Positions 1-5,842 of a DNA stretch of 64,000 bases are shown piece after piece; position 1 is the stretch's first letter; each line of letters opens with the position of its first letter. Source of the DNA: a virus; the IMG/VR virus record IMGVR_UViG_3300042731_003040, positions 1 to 64,000 of that record. The stretch is one strand, 5' to 3'. A program made the position numbers and the translations under genes. The notes beneath the pieces were generated by a model. That model searched no databases and was not told the origin of the DNA. It worked only from the letters and a program-made list of their open reading frames with translations.

Positions 1-1
1 T

Positions 2-100
2 CCTGGTTGGGCTGGAGAGGCTGTGGAGGTGACAGAGGAACCTGCCTACAAGAACAAGAACTTAGCTCTGCTGAAATCTGTTCCAGTTTGGCCCGAGTGA
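2..100 (+). CDS. C-terminal end of a protein cut by the window edge
   Basis: Frame 2 is open from the window edge to a TGA at 98-100 and encodes about 32 residues ending LLKSVPVWPE. The acidic-then-basic composition (EAVEVTEEP, YKNKN) looks like a genuine protein tail. It is followed within 17 bases by the first tRNA, and a short inverted repeat (gcccga/tcgggc, 91-110) spans the stop codon. No function can be assigned from so short a piece. Frame 1 is also open to 126, so the choice of frame is an inference. Confidence 0.45.
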   Translation, partial: PGWAGEAVEVTEEPAYKNKNLALLKSVPVWPE

Positions 101-116
101 AGTTTCGGGCTTACAC

Positions 117-192
117 GCCCCAGTAGCTCAAAGGATAGAGCACCGGCCTTCGAAGCCGTTGGTTGCAGGTTCGACTCCTGCCTGGGGTACCA
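117..192 (+). tRNA. tRNA-Arg (TCG)
   Basis: A complete cloverleaf is visible. The acceptor stem gccccag pairs with ctggggt, the anticodon loop is cttcgaa (anticodon TCG), and the T-arm is gcagg-ttcgact-cctgc. The discriminator is A and the CCA end is encoded at 190-192. It reads CGA and, by wobble, other CGN Arg codons. It is the first of three Arg tRNAs within 450 bases. Confidence 0.93.
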
Positions 193-197
193 CACTT

Positions 198-270
198 CCC
201 CTCGTCCCGCCGGAATGCGGGCACAGGTCTACGAAATCTGTTGGTCTCGGTTCGACTCCGAGCGGGGGGT
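198..270 (+). tRNA. tRNA-Arg (ACG), short D-loop
   Basis: A seven-pair acceptor stem (cccctcg with cgggggg, one T-G pair) encloses an anticodon arm caggt-ctacgaa-atctg (anticodon ACG) and a standard T-arm ctcgg-ttcgact-ccgag. The D-arm is unusual: ccgc-cggaat-gcgg has a very short loop that still contains GG. CCA is not encoded (cta follows). The same short D-loop occurs in the Arg(CCG) gene at 485, which supports a real variant rather than chance. It could also be a degenerate tRNA. Confidence 0.6.
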
Positions 271-287
271 CTAGTATATTGGCCTGG

Positions 288-506
288 ATGAAATGCGTTA
301 CTTGCGGCGTCATCTACCTGCCTTGGAAAGGGGAGGACTTCGCTGGGTTCGCTGCCAGGTACCAGTGCCGTCCTTGCTTCAATCGGTCGTGGGAGAACTT
401 CCTACGGTTGAGAGAAGAGTATCAGAGGTTGGTGACTTCAGGGATTCACCCTAAGGTTGCTGATCGAATGATGCAAAGAAGAATCTCCTCGTCTCAGCGG
501 AACTGA
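288..506 (+). CDS. small CxxC-type protein between tRNA genes
   Basis: This predicts a 72-residue protein starting MKCVTCGVIYLPWKG. Two Cys pairs (C3-x2-C6 near the start and CRPC near residue 30) suggest a small zinc-binding knuckle, and a basic helical tail follows. The open frame extends upstream into tRNA genes, so I chose the ATG at 288, which begins the cysteine-containing part. No good Shine-Dalgarno site is visible. Its last 22 bases overlap the tRNA-Arg(CCG) gene at 485, which is odd and leaves the 3' end or expression in doubt. Function is unknown. Confidence 0.45.
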   Translation: MKCVTCGVIYLPWKGEDFAGFAARYQCRPCFNRSWENFLRLREEYQRLVTSGIHPKVADRMMQRRISSSQRN

Positions 507-558
507 GCACGGGTTTCCGAAGCCCGTTGACTGGGTTCAACTCCCAGCGGGGAGGCCA
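485..558 (+). tRNA. tRNA-Arg (CCG), short D-loop
   Basis: The acceptor stem ctcctcg pairs with cggggag (one T-G pair). The D-arm tcag-cggaa-ctga has a very short loop. The anticodon arm is cgggt-ttccgaa-gcccg (anticodon CCG) and the T-arm ctggg-ttcaact-cccag. The discriminator is G and CCA is encoded at 556-558. The D-arm style matches the Arg(ACG) gene at 198. It reads the CGG codon. Confidence 0.75.
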
Positions 559-602
559 TTGACAGTCTCTGTGAGGCTGTGTAAGCTTTCTCAAAAGCGC
601 AA

Positions 603-634
603 GGTGGATGGCCGAGCGCTCCTGACTGAAAGGA
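603..634 (+). other. tRNA 5'-half-like hairpin covering a ribosome binding site
   Basis: The bases ggatggccgagcg are followed by ctcct-gactgaa-aggag, a perfect five-pair stem with a seven-base loop, like the D-segment and anticodon arm of a class II tRNA. No T-arm or acceptor partner follows. The 3' arm contains the AGGAG that should serve the ATG at 642. It may be a tRNA remnant, a translational control hairpin, or both. Confidence 0.35.
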
Positions 635-641
635 GTGACTG

Positions 642-839
642 ATGCAAAACATCCACGTTCATCGCTATGATAGCCCCGCTTACTACACCGGATGGATCAT
701 GCCCGAGGATCGTTCCTGGATCGTGTTCATAGATCAGGAAGGTCAAGCCACCTTCTGGAGGCGTGTAGAGAAGTCCCCTTCTGAGGGTAGGGTGGACCAT
801 TCGTACGTAAATGTGGAAGACTCTACTCTTCCCTCCTAG
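642..839 (+). CDS. hypothetical 65-residue protein
   Basis: A strong Shine-Dalgarno sequence (AAGGAGTG) lies seven bases before the ATG, so this is very probably translated. The product starts MQNIHVHRYDSPAYYTGWIM, is rich in aromatic residues, and has no motif I recognise. The ribosome binding site sits in the 3' arm of the hairpin at 603-634. The 3' end overlaps by 17 bases the end of the response regulator gene on the other strand, so the two are convergent. Confidence 0.6.
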   Translation: MQNIHVHRYDSPAYYTGWIMPEDRSWIVFIDQEGQATFWRRVEKSPSEGRVDHSYVNVEDSTLPS

Positions 840-1275
840 GGTCGCTGGGAGGAATAGAGTCTGGTCGGGGAGGCAGCGTTGCTACGTTGCACCAGAAGAG
901 TTGGATGACCTCAACGGTTTTTTGCAGAGCGTCGAATCCGAGAGGTTTTCGGATGTAGGCGTTGCAGCCGGTGGCGTATGCCTTCCTGACATCCTCTTGA
1001 GAGTTTGAGTTCGTGAGGATTATCACGGGCAGAGCTCTGAGTCGGGGGTTTTTCCTGATTTCCTTCAGAACTTCCAAGCCATTGTACTTCGGGATGTTCA
1101 GATCCAAGAGGACCAAATCTGGTCTAGGAGAGTAGTCCTTAAGGTGGCGGAGGGCGGCTTCTCCGTCAGTTTCCACGTGAAGAGTGTGGTCGATAGCTGA
1201 CTCTTCTAGGGCCAGCTGGACCAACTCCACATCACGGGAATTGTCTTCAATCAGGAGAATGCGGAAGTGACTCAT
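823..1275 (-). CDS. single-domain response regulator (CheY/Rcp1-like receiver)
   Basis: The 150-residue protein is a stand-alone receiver domain. The acidic pair is in LLIEDN (E10, D11), the phosphoacceptor is D58 in LVLLDLNIP, the switch Thr is in VIILTNS, and the conserved Lys is in YIRKPLG. There is no output domain, as in CheY or the Rcp1 family that pairs with phytochrome-type kinases. The start MSHFRILLIE was chosen over an upstream in-frame ATG because the receiver fold begins there. It overlaps the 3' end of the kinase gene upstream by 29 bases, so the two are translationally coupled and probably form a phosphorelay. How its output is read is not visible. Confidence 0.9.
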   Translation of the reverse strand: MSHFRILLIEDNSRDVELVQLALEESAIDHTLHVETDGEAALRHLKDYSPRPDLVLLDLNIPKYNGLEVLKEIRKNPRLRALPVIILTNSNSQEDVRKAYATGCNAYIRKPLGFDALQKTVEVIQLFWCNVATLPPRPDSIPPSDPRREE

Positions 1276-2314
1276 TTTGTGCCGGGAGGGTGAAGTGGAA
1301 AACAGTCCCTTGATTGGGCTCTGATTCGGTCCATATCTTACCCCCATGGTGTTCGACGACACGTTTGACTATGGCCAGTCCAATCCCCGTTCCTGGATAC
1401 TGTTCAACAGTGTACAGACGGGTGAATACTCCGAAGATTCGGTTGGCATGCCTCATGTCGAAGCCGATTCCATTGTCCCTCACCGAAATGAGCCATTTGT
1501 GGTCATTGAAAGGCTTTGCGGTAACTTCGATTCTGGGGGGTCCCTTTCGATACTTGATGCTGTTGGAGAACAGATTCTGGAAGACTTGAGCCACCATGCT
1601 ACGGTCGCCTTGGATGATGGGCAGGTCAGGGTCTAACTGGAACACTACGCCTGACTCTTTGACGTACCGTACTAAAGCCTTTTTGGCTTCCTCGATGGCT
1701 TGTCGGAGGGGGAAGGTCTTTTGGAGGTTGACTCGGCTGGCCCTTGAGAAGGAAAGCAAGTCTTCGATCTTCTGCGCCATGTGTTCGGTGCTGGAGATGA
1801 TCTCGTCCAGGAAGTGTTTCTCTTCTTCCCCTAGGCTGTCGTAGACCCGTCGCTTGAGCAGGGTAGCAAATCCGGCTATGGCAGTGACAGGTTCTCGGAG
1901 GTCATGCGAGGTAATGTAGGCGAACTGATCTAGGTCGTCACTCTGTCGTTGCAGGTTGTTCTGCAGCGTTTTCAGGGTGTTTAGATCTTGCAGCTCTATG
2001 AGATAGTACCCTTGGTTGCTGGGGATCTTGGCTACTGTGACCAGAGCATGGAACGTGGATCCATCCCCTTTCACGTACTTTCTCTCCGCTGGCTCTCTCA
2101 AAGGCAGTGTGATGCTGTGCCCTTGTTTGGCGAACTGGTTGAGAGGTTTGCCTACCAGATACTCAGGCTTCTCTTTTAGGAGCACGCACAACCGTCGGTT
2201 GGCAGCAATGATGGTGCCTTTCTGGTCGAGTACAGCTTGGGCTAGGTGAGATCCTTGGAAAGCCGCCCTACAAAGAAACTCGGCCGTGTTGTTCCTGCAG
2301 AAAGGCTCAGTCAT
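1247..2314 (-). CDS. PAS-domain sensor histidine kinase
   Basis: The 355-residue soluble kinase has an N-terminal PAS-like domain (about 20-115), a short coiled linker, and a HisKA domain with the phospho-accepting H137 in YITSHDLREP. The ATPase domain has an N box (LFSNSIKY, N251), G1 (DNGIGFD, 280-286) and G2 (GTGIGLAIV, 308-316). No transmembrane segment is seen, so it senses a cytoplasmic signal or works with the membrane-anchored regulator encoded just upstream. Its start overlaps that gene's end by 8 bases and its end overlaps the next receiver gene. The HisKA style (SHDLREP) is that of phytochrome-like kinases, but the bilin-binding GAF/PHY domains are absent. Confidence 0.93.
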   Translation of the reverse strand: MTEPFCRNNTAEFLCRAAFQGSHLAQAVLDQKGTIIAANRRLCVLLKEKPEYLVGKPLNQFAKQGHSITLPLREPAERKYVKGDGSTFHALVTVAKIPSNQGYYLIELQDLNTLKTLQNNLQRQSDDLDQFAYITSHDLREPVTAIAGFATLLKRRVYDSLGEEEKHFLDEIISSTEHMAQKIEDLLSFSRASRVNLQKTFPLRQAIEEAKKALVRYVKESGVVFQLDPDLPIIQGDRSMVAQVFQNLFSNSIKYRKGPPRIEVTAKPFNDHKWLISVRDNGIGFDMRHANRIFGVFTRLYTVEQYPGTGIGLAIVKRVVEHHGGKIWTESEPNQGTVFHFTLPAQNESLPHSPD

Positions 2315-3239
2315 GGGAGGAAGAGGGGCTCCAAAACTTCAACATGCTGGATTGGACGCTAGCATAATACGTGGCCCCGGCTCCTGCCAGCACCCCCAGC
2401 AAAGTCAGGATTCCCAAGATGACTTTGGTACGGTTGTGCATCTTGGTGGTTTGAATCTGCGTTTGGTGGCCCGTCACGACTTCCTGCAGGTCCAGCATTG
2501 AAGGGCGATCGGCTTCGAGGTTGGTAACCCTTTCCTCTAGATTCTTGTGGTCGTTGACTAGTACATCTACCTGGGTACGCATCGAGGGCCGGTTGGAGTG
2601 TCCTTGAAGGATCTCCTTATCCAGCACTTGAAGCATCTTCATCATGATGTCTTGCTGAGTCTCGATCTTGACGACGGTTTTCCCCTGTTCTTGCATGTGC
2701 GTGTAGATGTTCCTGGACAGGTCGGCTACGGCTGCTGAGGTTTCGACCGTTCTGCTGGAGATGGCTTGATGTTCTCCACTTTGGTGAGCCATTAGCAGAG
2801 CGGCTTTGGTTCGCTCCACCTTCTTGACCAACGTAGCTTCTGCAGGGGGTACCCGAATACTGGTTCGGCATTTTTCTATGGCGAACATGATTCGACGGAA
2901 GATCTCTTCCGCTTCTGTGTAGTTCTTGACGATGTAGTCGGCCGCCCCGTCCTTGACCATGTTCAGGGCCAACTTACGGTCCTGGTTATGGGTCATGATG
3001 ATGATCGGTACATCAGGAAACCTTTGGTGGAGGGTTTGGAAGGTTTCCTTGCCGGCCGAGTCAGGGAGGGAAAGGTCCAAGATCACCACATCTATGGGCA
3101 TCCTGGTCAATTGCTTGACAGCCTCTTCCAGATTGCAGGCTTCCAGGATCTCGGATCGATCGGTGGCGAACCGTTCTTCCAGCAGGTATCGCAGCAGCTC
3201 CCGGTCTGTCCGGGAATCTTCAACCATTAGCAGTCGCAT
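2307..3239 (-). CDS. response regulator with coiled coil and C-terminal membrane anchor
   Basis: Residues 1-125 form a receiver domain: acidic pair E7 and D8 in MVEDS, phosphoacceptor D55 in VVILDLSLPD, T83 and K105. Residues 130-265 are charged and helical, probably a coiled coil. Residues 273-294 (VILGILTLLGVLAGAGA) form a single hydrophobic helix, followed by a short polar tail. This architecture would tether a receiver to the inner membrane. It is the first gene of a minus-strand trio, and its stop overlaps the kinase start. The in-frame upstream extension was rejected because the receiver fold starts at MRLLMVEDS. The domain calls are firm; the membrane role is inferred. Confidence 0.85.
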   Translation of the reverse strand: MRLLMVEDSRTDRELLRYLLEERFATDRSEILEACNLEEAVKQLTRMPIDVVILDLSLPDSAGKETFQTLHQRFPDVPIIIMTHNQDRKLALNMVKDGAADYIVKNYTEAEEIFRRIMFAIEKCRTSIRVPPAEATLVKKVERTKAALLMAHQSGEHQAISSRTVETSAAVADLSRNIYTHMQEQGKTVVKIETQQDIMMKMLQVLDKEILQGHSNRPSMRTQVDVLVNDHKNLEERVTNLEADRPSMLDLQEVVTGHQTQIQTTKMHNRTKVILGILTLLGVLAGAGATYYASVQSSMLKFWSPSSSHD

Positions 3240-3360
3240 GTTCGCTAGTGAGGTTTTACAAGTGTTTTTCTCGGTGTACCAACATGGTACCTGGTCCTGT
3301 GGGTGTCCATATTTGACCACCGTTTGGTCGGATCTGACCGTAATCGGCTGGTCGGGCAAT

Positions 3361-3433
3361 GCGAGGCGAGCGAGCTGGTGAACGCACCTCTCTCACACAG
3401 AGGATCCGCTGGGTTCGATCCCCAGGTCTCGCA
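3361..3433 (+). tRNA. tRNA-Val (CAC)
   Basis: The acceptor stem gcgaggc pairs with gtctcgc. The anticodon arm is cctct-ctcacac-agagg (anticodon CAC) and the T-arm ctggg-ttcgatc-cccag. The discriminator is A. CCA is not encoded; the next bases, cta, are the stop codon of the minus-strand gene at 3434. It closely resembles the Val(GAC) gene at 4461 in its acceptor stem and D-arm, so the two look like paralogs with different anticodons. Confidence 0.88.
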
Positions 3434-3934
3434 CTACTCTTCTAGGAGGCGTTCCCAAGAGGTCTTGGGAGGGTTCCAGGACACGGGGTTCTTTAGTTTG
3501 GGGGGTGGCGGGGTTCCCATTTCAAACTCGCTTCTCACCTCGTTGTCTGCAGTTACGTGGATGCGTACGTCTCTCCCTAAGAAGACCTGTCTTGGGGGTC
3601 CTTGCCGTACCTGGATGATGTCATTCTCTTTGATCTGGAACAGGAAGGTCAGGCGTCCTTCTTCCAACACGTAGTCTTCTCCGGGCATCATTAGCAGTCC
3701 GTTGACGTACACGTACGTTTCTTCGAGGATGGAGGAGGCGTCGATTTGGCAGAGGAACGCAAGATTTCCTTCCCCTCTTCTGGTGTAGTCTCTACCAGGA
3801 ACCAACGGTCGTCCGTTGACGTATACCGACATACTTTGGAGTTCATCAGAACCTGAGGTTGAGGGGAGTCGTCGTCTTCTGCTGAGGGTTGTTCTCCAGA
3901 GGTTGAGAAGCCACATGAAGATGCGTCGGATCAT
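3434..3934 (-). CDS. protein with two YVNG-type repeats
   Basis: The 166-residue protein begins with a basic, hydrophobic helix (MIRRIFMWLLNLW). Two copies of a beta-rich module follow, one starting VYVNGRPLVPGRDY and the other VYVNGLLMMPGEDY. Each is followed by a hydrophobic strand and an acidic turn. Modules of this kind are seen in phage virion appendage proteins, but here the gene sits in a tRNA island far from tail genes. The protein ends in KTSWERLLEE, a tail shared with two neighbouring small proteins. The start was placed at MIRRIF, overlapping the upstream gene's stop (ATGA). Function is unknown. Confidence 0.7.
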   Translation of the reverse strand: MIRRIFMWLLNLWRTTLSRRRRLPSTSGSDELQSMSVYVNGRPLVPGRDYTRRGEGNLAFLCQIDASSILEETYVYVNGLLMMPGEDYVLEEGRLTFLFQIKENDIIQVRQGPPRQVFLGRDVRIHVTADNEVRSEFEMGTPPPPKLKNPVSWNPPKTSWERLLEE

Positions 3935-4128
3935 TTCAGTCCTTCTTCCAGCAGTCTTTCGTGCCAGGTCTTTGGGCCTACGTAGGTGCAACGTACGTAT
4001 CCGTCTTGAGCGGGCCCCTTGATGACCGTGTTCCAGTCTCGGATGGGTTCCTTGACCTCACCCACGATCTTGACAGGCGAGACACGGGTTGAAGTGTCCG
4101 TGGGATCGGATACCATAGTGCTCGACAT
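3931..4128 (-). CDS. small protein with C-terminal WHERLLEE motif
   Basis: The 65-residue protein starts MSSTMVSDPTDTSTRVSPVK. It has no recognisable domain and ends GPKTWHERLLEEGLK. Its stop overlaps the start of the next minus-strand gene by 4 bases, so the pair form a translationally coupled unit. The C-terminal motif recurs at the end of that next gene and of the gene at 6507. The shared tail suggests a common partner or handling signal; this is inference. Confidence 0.6.
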   Translation of the reverse strand: MSSTMVSDPTDTSTRVSPVKIVGEVKEPIRDWNTVIKGPAQDGYVRCTYVGPKTWHERLLEEGLK

Positions 4129-4141
4129 GCGGCGAGTATAC

Positions 4142-4217
4142 GCCGGGCTAGTCTTCTGGTGAAGACGCCACTCTTACAAGGTGGTTCAGCAGGGTTCGAT
4201 CCCCTGGCCCGGTACCA
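4142..4217 (+). tRNA. tRNA-Val (TAC)
   Basis: The acceptor stem gccgggc pairs with gcccggt. The anticodon arm is ccact-cttacaa-ggtgg (anticodon TAC), the T-arm caggg-ttcgatc-ccctg, the discriminator A, and CCA is encoded at 4215-4217. Its acceptor differs from the other two Val tRNAs here, so it is a separate lineage. It reads GTA and other GTN codons. Confidence 0.92.
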
Positions 4218-4219
4218 AT

Positions 4220-4302
4220 GGCCTCTTGGCGGAATGGCAGACGCAGTGGATTTAAAATCCGCCGCTCGAAAGGGCGTCCCGGTTCGAGTCCGGGAGGGGC
4301 TA
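4220..4302 (+). tRNA. tRNA-Leu (TAA)
   Basis: This is a class II tRNA with acceptor ggcctct pairing with aggggct. It has a typical Leu D-arm, an anticodon arm gtgga-tttaaaa-tccgc (anticodon TAA), a long variable arm (cgctcgaaagggcg), and a T-arm cccgg-ttcgagt-ccggg. CCA is not encoded (cta follows the discriminator A). It lies two bases after the Val(TAC) gene, so they are probably co-transcribed. Confidence 0.95.
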
Positions 4303-4306
4303 CTAA

Positions 4307-4390
4307 GGGCCACGGCCTAAGCCGGACGGTATGCCGGCGCCCGGCCTATTACCGGGTGGCGTAGGGGTTCAACTCCTCCGTGGCCTACCA
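4307..4390 (+). tRNA. atypical tRNA-like gene (anticodon loop cctatta)
   Basis: The acceptor gggccac pairs with gtggcct, followed by A and an encoded CCA (4388-4390). The anticodon arm is cccgg-cctatta-ccggg, which would give anticodon TAT (Ile) but with C instead of the near-universal T at position 33. The D-arm gccgg-acggtatg-ccggc is preceded by a seven-base linker instead of two, and the T-stem has one mismatch. It may be a functional but divergent tRNA, a decoy, or a degenerate copy. Confidence 0.5.
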
Positions 4391-4460
4391 AAACACTTGT
4401 GAGATTTCTTGTCTGGAATCTTGTTGGGTGGTGTACGATACTATAGAACAACAGCCTTAA

Positions 4461-4533
4461 GCGAGGCGAGTGAGCTGGAGAACACGCCTGCTCGACACGC
4501 AGGTCCCGGTGGGTTCGATTCCCACGCCTCGCA
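4461..4533 (+). tRNA. tRNA-Val (GAC)
   Basis: The acceptor gcgaggc pairs with gcctcgc. The anticodon arm is cctgc-tcgacac-gcagg (anticodon GAC), the T-arm gtggg-ttcgatt-cccac, the discriminator A, and CCA is not encoded. The acceptor and D-arm are nearly those of Val(CAC) at 3361, which points to duplication followed by an anticodon change. It reads GTC and GTT. Confidence 0.92.
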
Positions 4534-4599
4534 CAACACAGTCTTCACCGAGTTCTCTCGGGAAGTGGTGGAGGGCAAGTCGGGAAACCGCTCGCCCCT

Positions 4600-4631
4600 A
4601 GTGGCTGCTTGAGGAAACTCGGGCAGCCACT
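4600..4631 (+). terminator. bidirectional terminator-like hairpin
   Basis: The arms agtggctgc and gcagccact form a nine-pair perfect stem. It lies between the plus-strand tRNA run and the convergent minus-strand gene ending at 4642. Only a weak pyrimidine run (ttctct) follows on the plus strand, so termination is plausible but not certain. A second imperfect stem (gggcaag/ctcgccc) lies at about 4573-4597. Confidence 0.5.
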
Positions 4632-4641
4632 TCTCTATCGA

Positions 4642-5295
4642 CTATCGGCCGCCCCGAACCATCTCTTCGACGAGGTTTCGACCACTCTGCAGTGGGTACT
4701 TGAGGCTGCTGGCTGCTGACTCGGCTTCTCTGAAGGCTCGAATCAAAGATTCCGCATCGGCGATTGGGTCCTTGGTTTTGCCCACGAGTTGATCGAGCTT
4801 TTTGAGGGCGCCTTCGGCTTTCGAGAGGGAGTCGTGAGCTTCTTTCAGCTCGTCCTTCAACCGGGTGACTTCTCGGTCTGAAGAGCCTGATAGGAAGGCC
4901 GTGATGGCCTTCTTGGCTTGGGTGAATAGGAGCTGCCCAGCGTTTCTCTTGAGCTCGTTGAGGCTCTTGTCCTTGACGCTGTAGACTTCGAGCTGGCGTT
5001 GTCCCCCGTACACCTTGACGATGGCCAGGTAGGTGGAGTCAGGGTCATGGGAGGTGGTGCTGAAGTTCACTTCGCATCTGACGGTCCAGCGTTGCTCTGT
5101 GTTGGGGGCCCCGAAGAAACTGACCGTCGAGCCAATTCCAATGTAGTCGTAGGTGGATCCTGCTGACCAAACCAGGTCGGTGTTGGAGTTCAGCCACTTA
5201 ATGACGTTGGTCTTGATCCCTCGAAGAGCTCGGTTGAGAGCCGTGATTAGGGGGTTCTTGGCAGCAGTGACGGAACGGTCGTAGTCGTAGGTCAT
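4642..5295 (-). CDS. hypothetical protein with C-terminal coiled coil
   Basis: The 217-residue protein starts MTYDYDRSVTAAKNPLITAL. The first 125 residues alternate hydrophobic and polar residues in a beta-rich pattern (GSTYDYIGIGSTVSFFG, YLAIVKVYGG). Residues from about 130 on are strongly helical and charged (TRLKDELKEAHDSLSKAEG), typical of a coiled coil. The open frame continues upstream through the antisense strand of the tmRNA gene, but that part has no protein-like character, so I start at 5295. The gene is divergent from the tmRNA and convergent with the tRNA run. I do not recognise the family. Confidence 0.7.
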   Translation of the reverse strand: MTYDYDRSVTAAKNPLITALNRALRGIKTNVIKWLNSNTDLVWSAGSTYDYIGIGSTVSFFGAPNTEQRWTVRCEVNFSTTSHDPDSTYLAIVKVYGGQRQLEVYSVKDKSLNELKRNAGQLLFTQAKKAITAFLSGSSDREVTRLKDELKEAHDSLSKAEGALKKLDQLVGKTKDPIADAESLIRAFREAESAASSLKYPLQSGRNLVEEMVRGGR

Positions 5296-5325
5296 GTCAT
5301 TTCGAGGGGTACAACAAATAGATTT

Positions 5326-5354
5326 TTGCCCAGGCCCTCCTCGTGGTGTATGGT
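5326..5354 (+). promoter_or_regulatory. candidate sigma-70-type promoter for tmRNA
   Basis: TTGCCC at 5326-5331 and TATGGT at 5349-5354 are separated by 17 bases and match the -35 and -10 consensus at four positions each. The mature tmRNA 5' end lies 15 bases after the -10 box, which fits a short precursor trimmed by RNase P. The match is moderate, so this is a candidate only. Confidence 0.35.
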
Positions 5355-5368
5355 CTGGGATAAGTATC

Positions 5369-5751
5369 GGGGCCGATTTGGTTTCGACAGAGGCATGGAG
5401 GTTGTAGTTGCGAGCAGAGGCGCTCGGCCCTTTCCAAAACCGAGCCGTAAATAGCTGCAAACGATAATGCAATCGCTGATCAGGCCATCGCAGCCTGAAA
5501 GCCGTCCGACCTTGAGATAGCCTTGGTAAAGGAAGGACGTCAGCACTAAGGCCACTGGACCACAAGGATTGCCTAACCACTTGTGATCGACATTGCAGAA
5601 TGGCTTTGACGGGCGAGATTCCCGGAACCTCAGAAAGGCAGCCAGCGGCCTCCTGAGTTTTGAACATCCCCTTGGGGACTAGTTGGCTACGCTCGTGAAT
5701 GAGGCTACAAGCAAAGGTTTCTGGAACCGGGTTCGAGTCCCGGCGGCTCCA
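5369..5751 (+). ncRNA. ssrA: transfer-messenger RNA (tmRNA)
   Basis: The 5' end ggggccgatttggtttcgac and the 3' end ccgggttcgagtcccggcgg are the hallmark tRNA-like ends of one-piece tmRNA. The acceptor ggggccg pairs with cggctcc at 5744-5750. The resume codon GCA is at 5457, preceded by the usual cgtaaatagct context. The tag frame encodes ANDNAIADQAIAA and stops at TGA 5496-5498. tmRNA with host SmpB rescues stalled ribosomes and tags the nascent chain for proteolysis. Its length, 383 bases, is within the normal range. CCA is not encoded (cta follows). The tag begins AND like many bacterial tags but ends AIAA rather than the common ALAA. No smpB is seen in the window. Confidence 0.95.
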
Positions 5752-5814
5752 CTAAGCAATTTCAAGTCCTGTCAAGGTGTCTGAGCGTCTCTGATGCTCA
5801 CTTGTAGGAGTGCT

Positions 5815-5835
5815 ATGAAAAAGCTGAAACGATAG
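5815..5835 (+). CDS. possible minigene MKKLKR
   Basis: A good Shine-Dalgarno site (TAGGAG at 5805-5810) precedes ATG at 5815, which opens six codons (MKKLKR) and stops at TAG 5833. This lies just after the tmRNA gene and seven bases before the HNH gene. Tiny phage minigenes that stall or drop peptidyl-tRNA are known, as in lambda bar, and leader peptides are an alternative. It may also be chance. Confidence 0.3.
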   Translation: MKKLKR

Positions 5836-5842
5836 GTGTACC

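Noticed and set aside
128-313. 61-residue minus-strand frame
   Set aside because: It is antisense to two tRNA-Arg genes and has no ribosome binding site.
3978-4313. 111-residue open frame on the minus strand
   Set aside because: It reads through the antisense of tRNA-Val and tRNA-Leu; the RTRTGTPFRAADFKS pattern is a known tRNA shadow.
4409-4612. 67-residue plus-strand frame
   Set aside because: It runs through tRNA-Val(GAC) and has the composition of that RNA.
5296-5667. N-terminal extension of the minus-strand gene ending at 4642
   Set aside because: It is antisense to tmRNA and lacks protein-like sequence; the start at 5295 is better.
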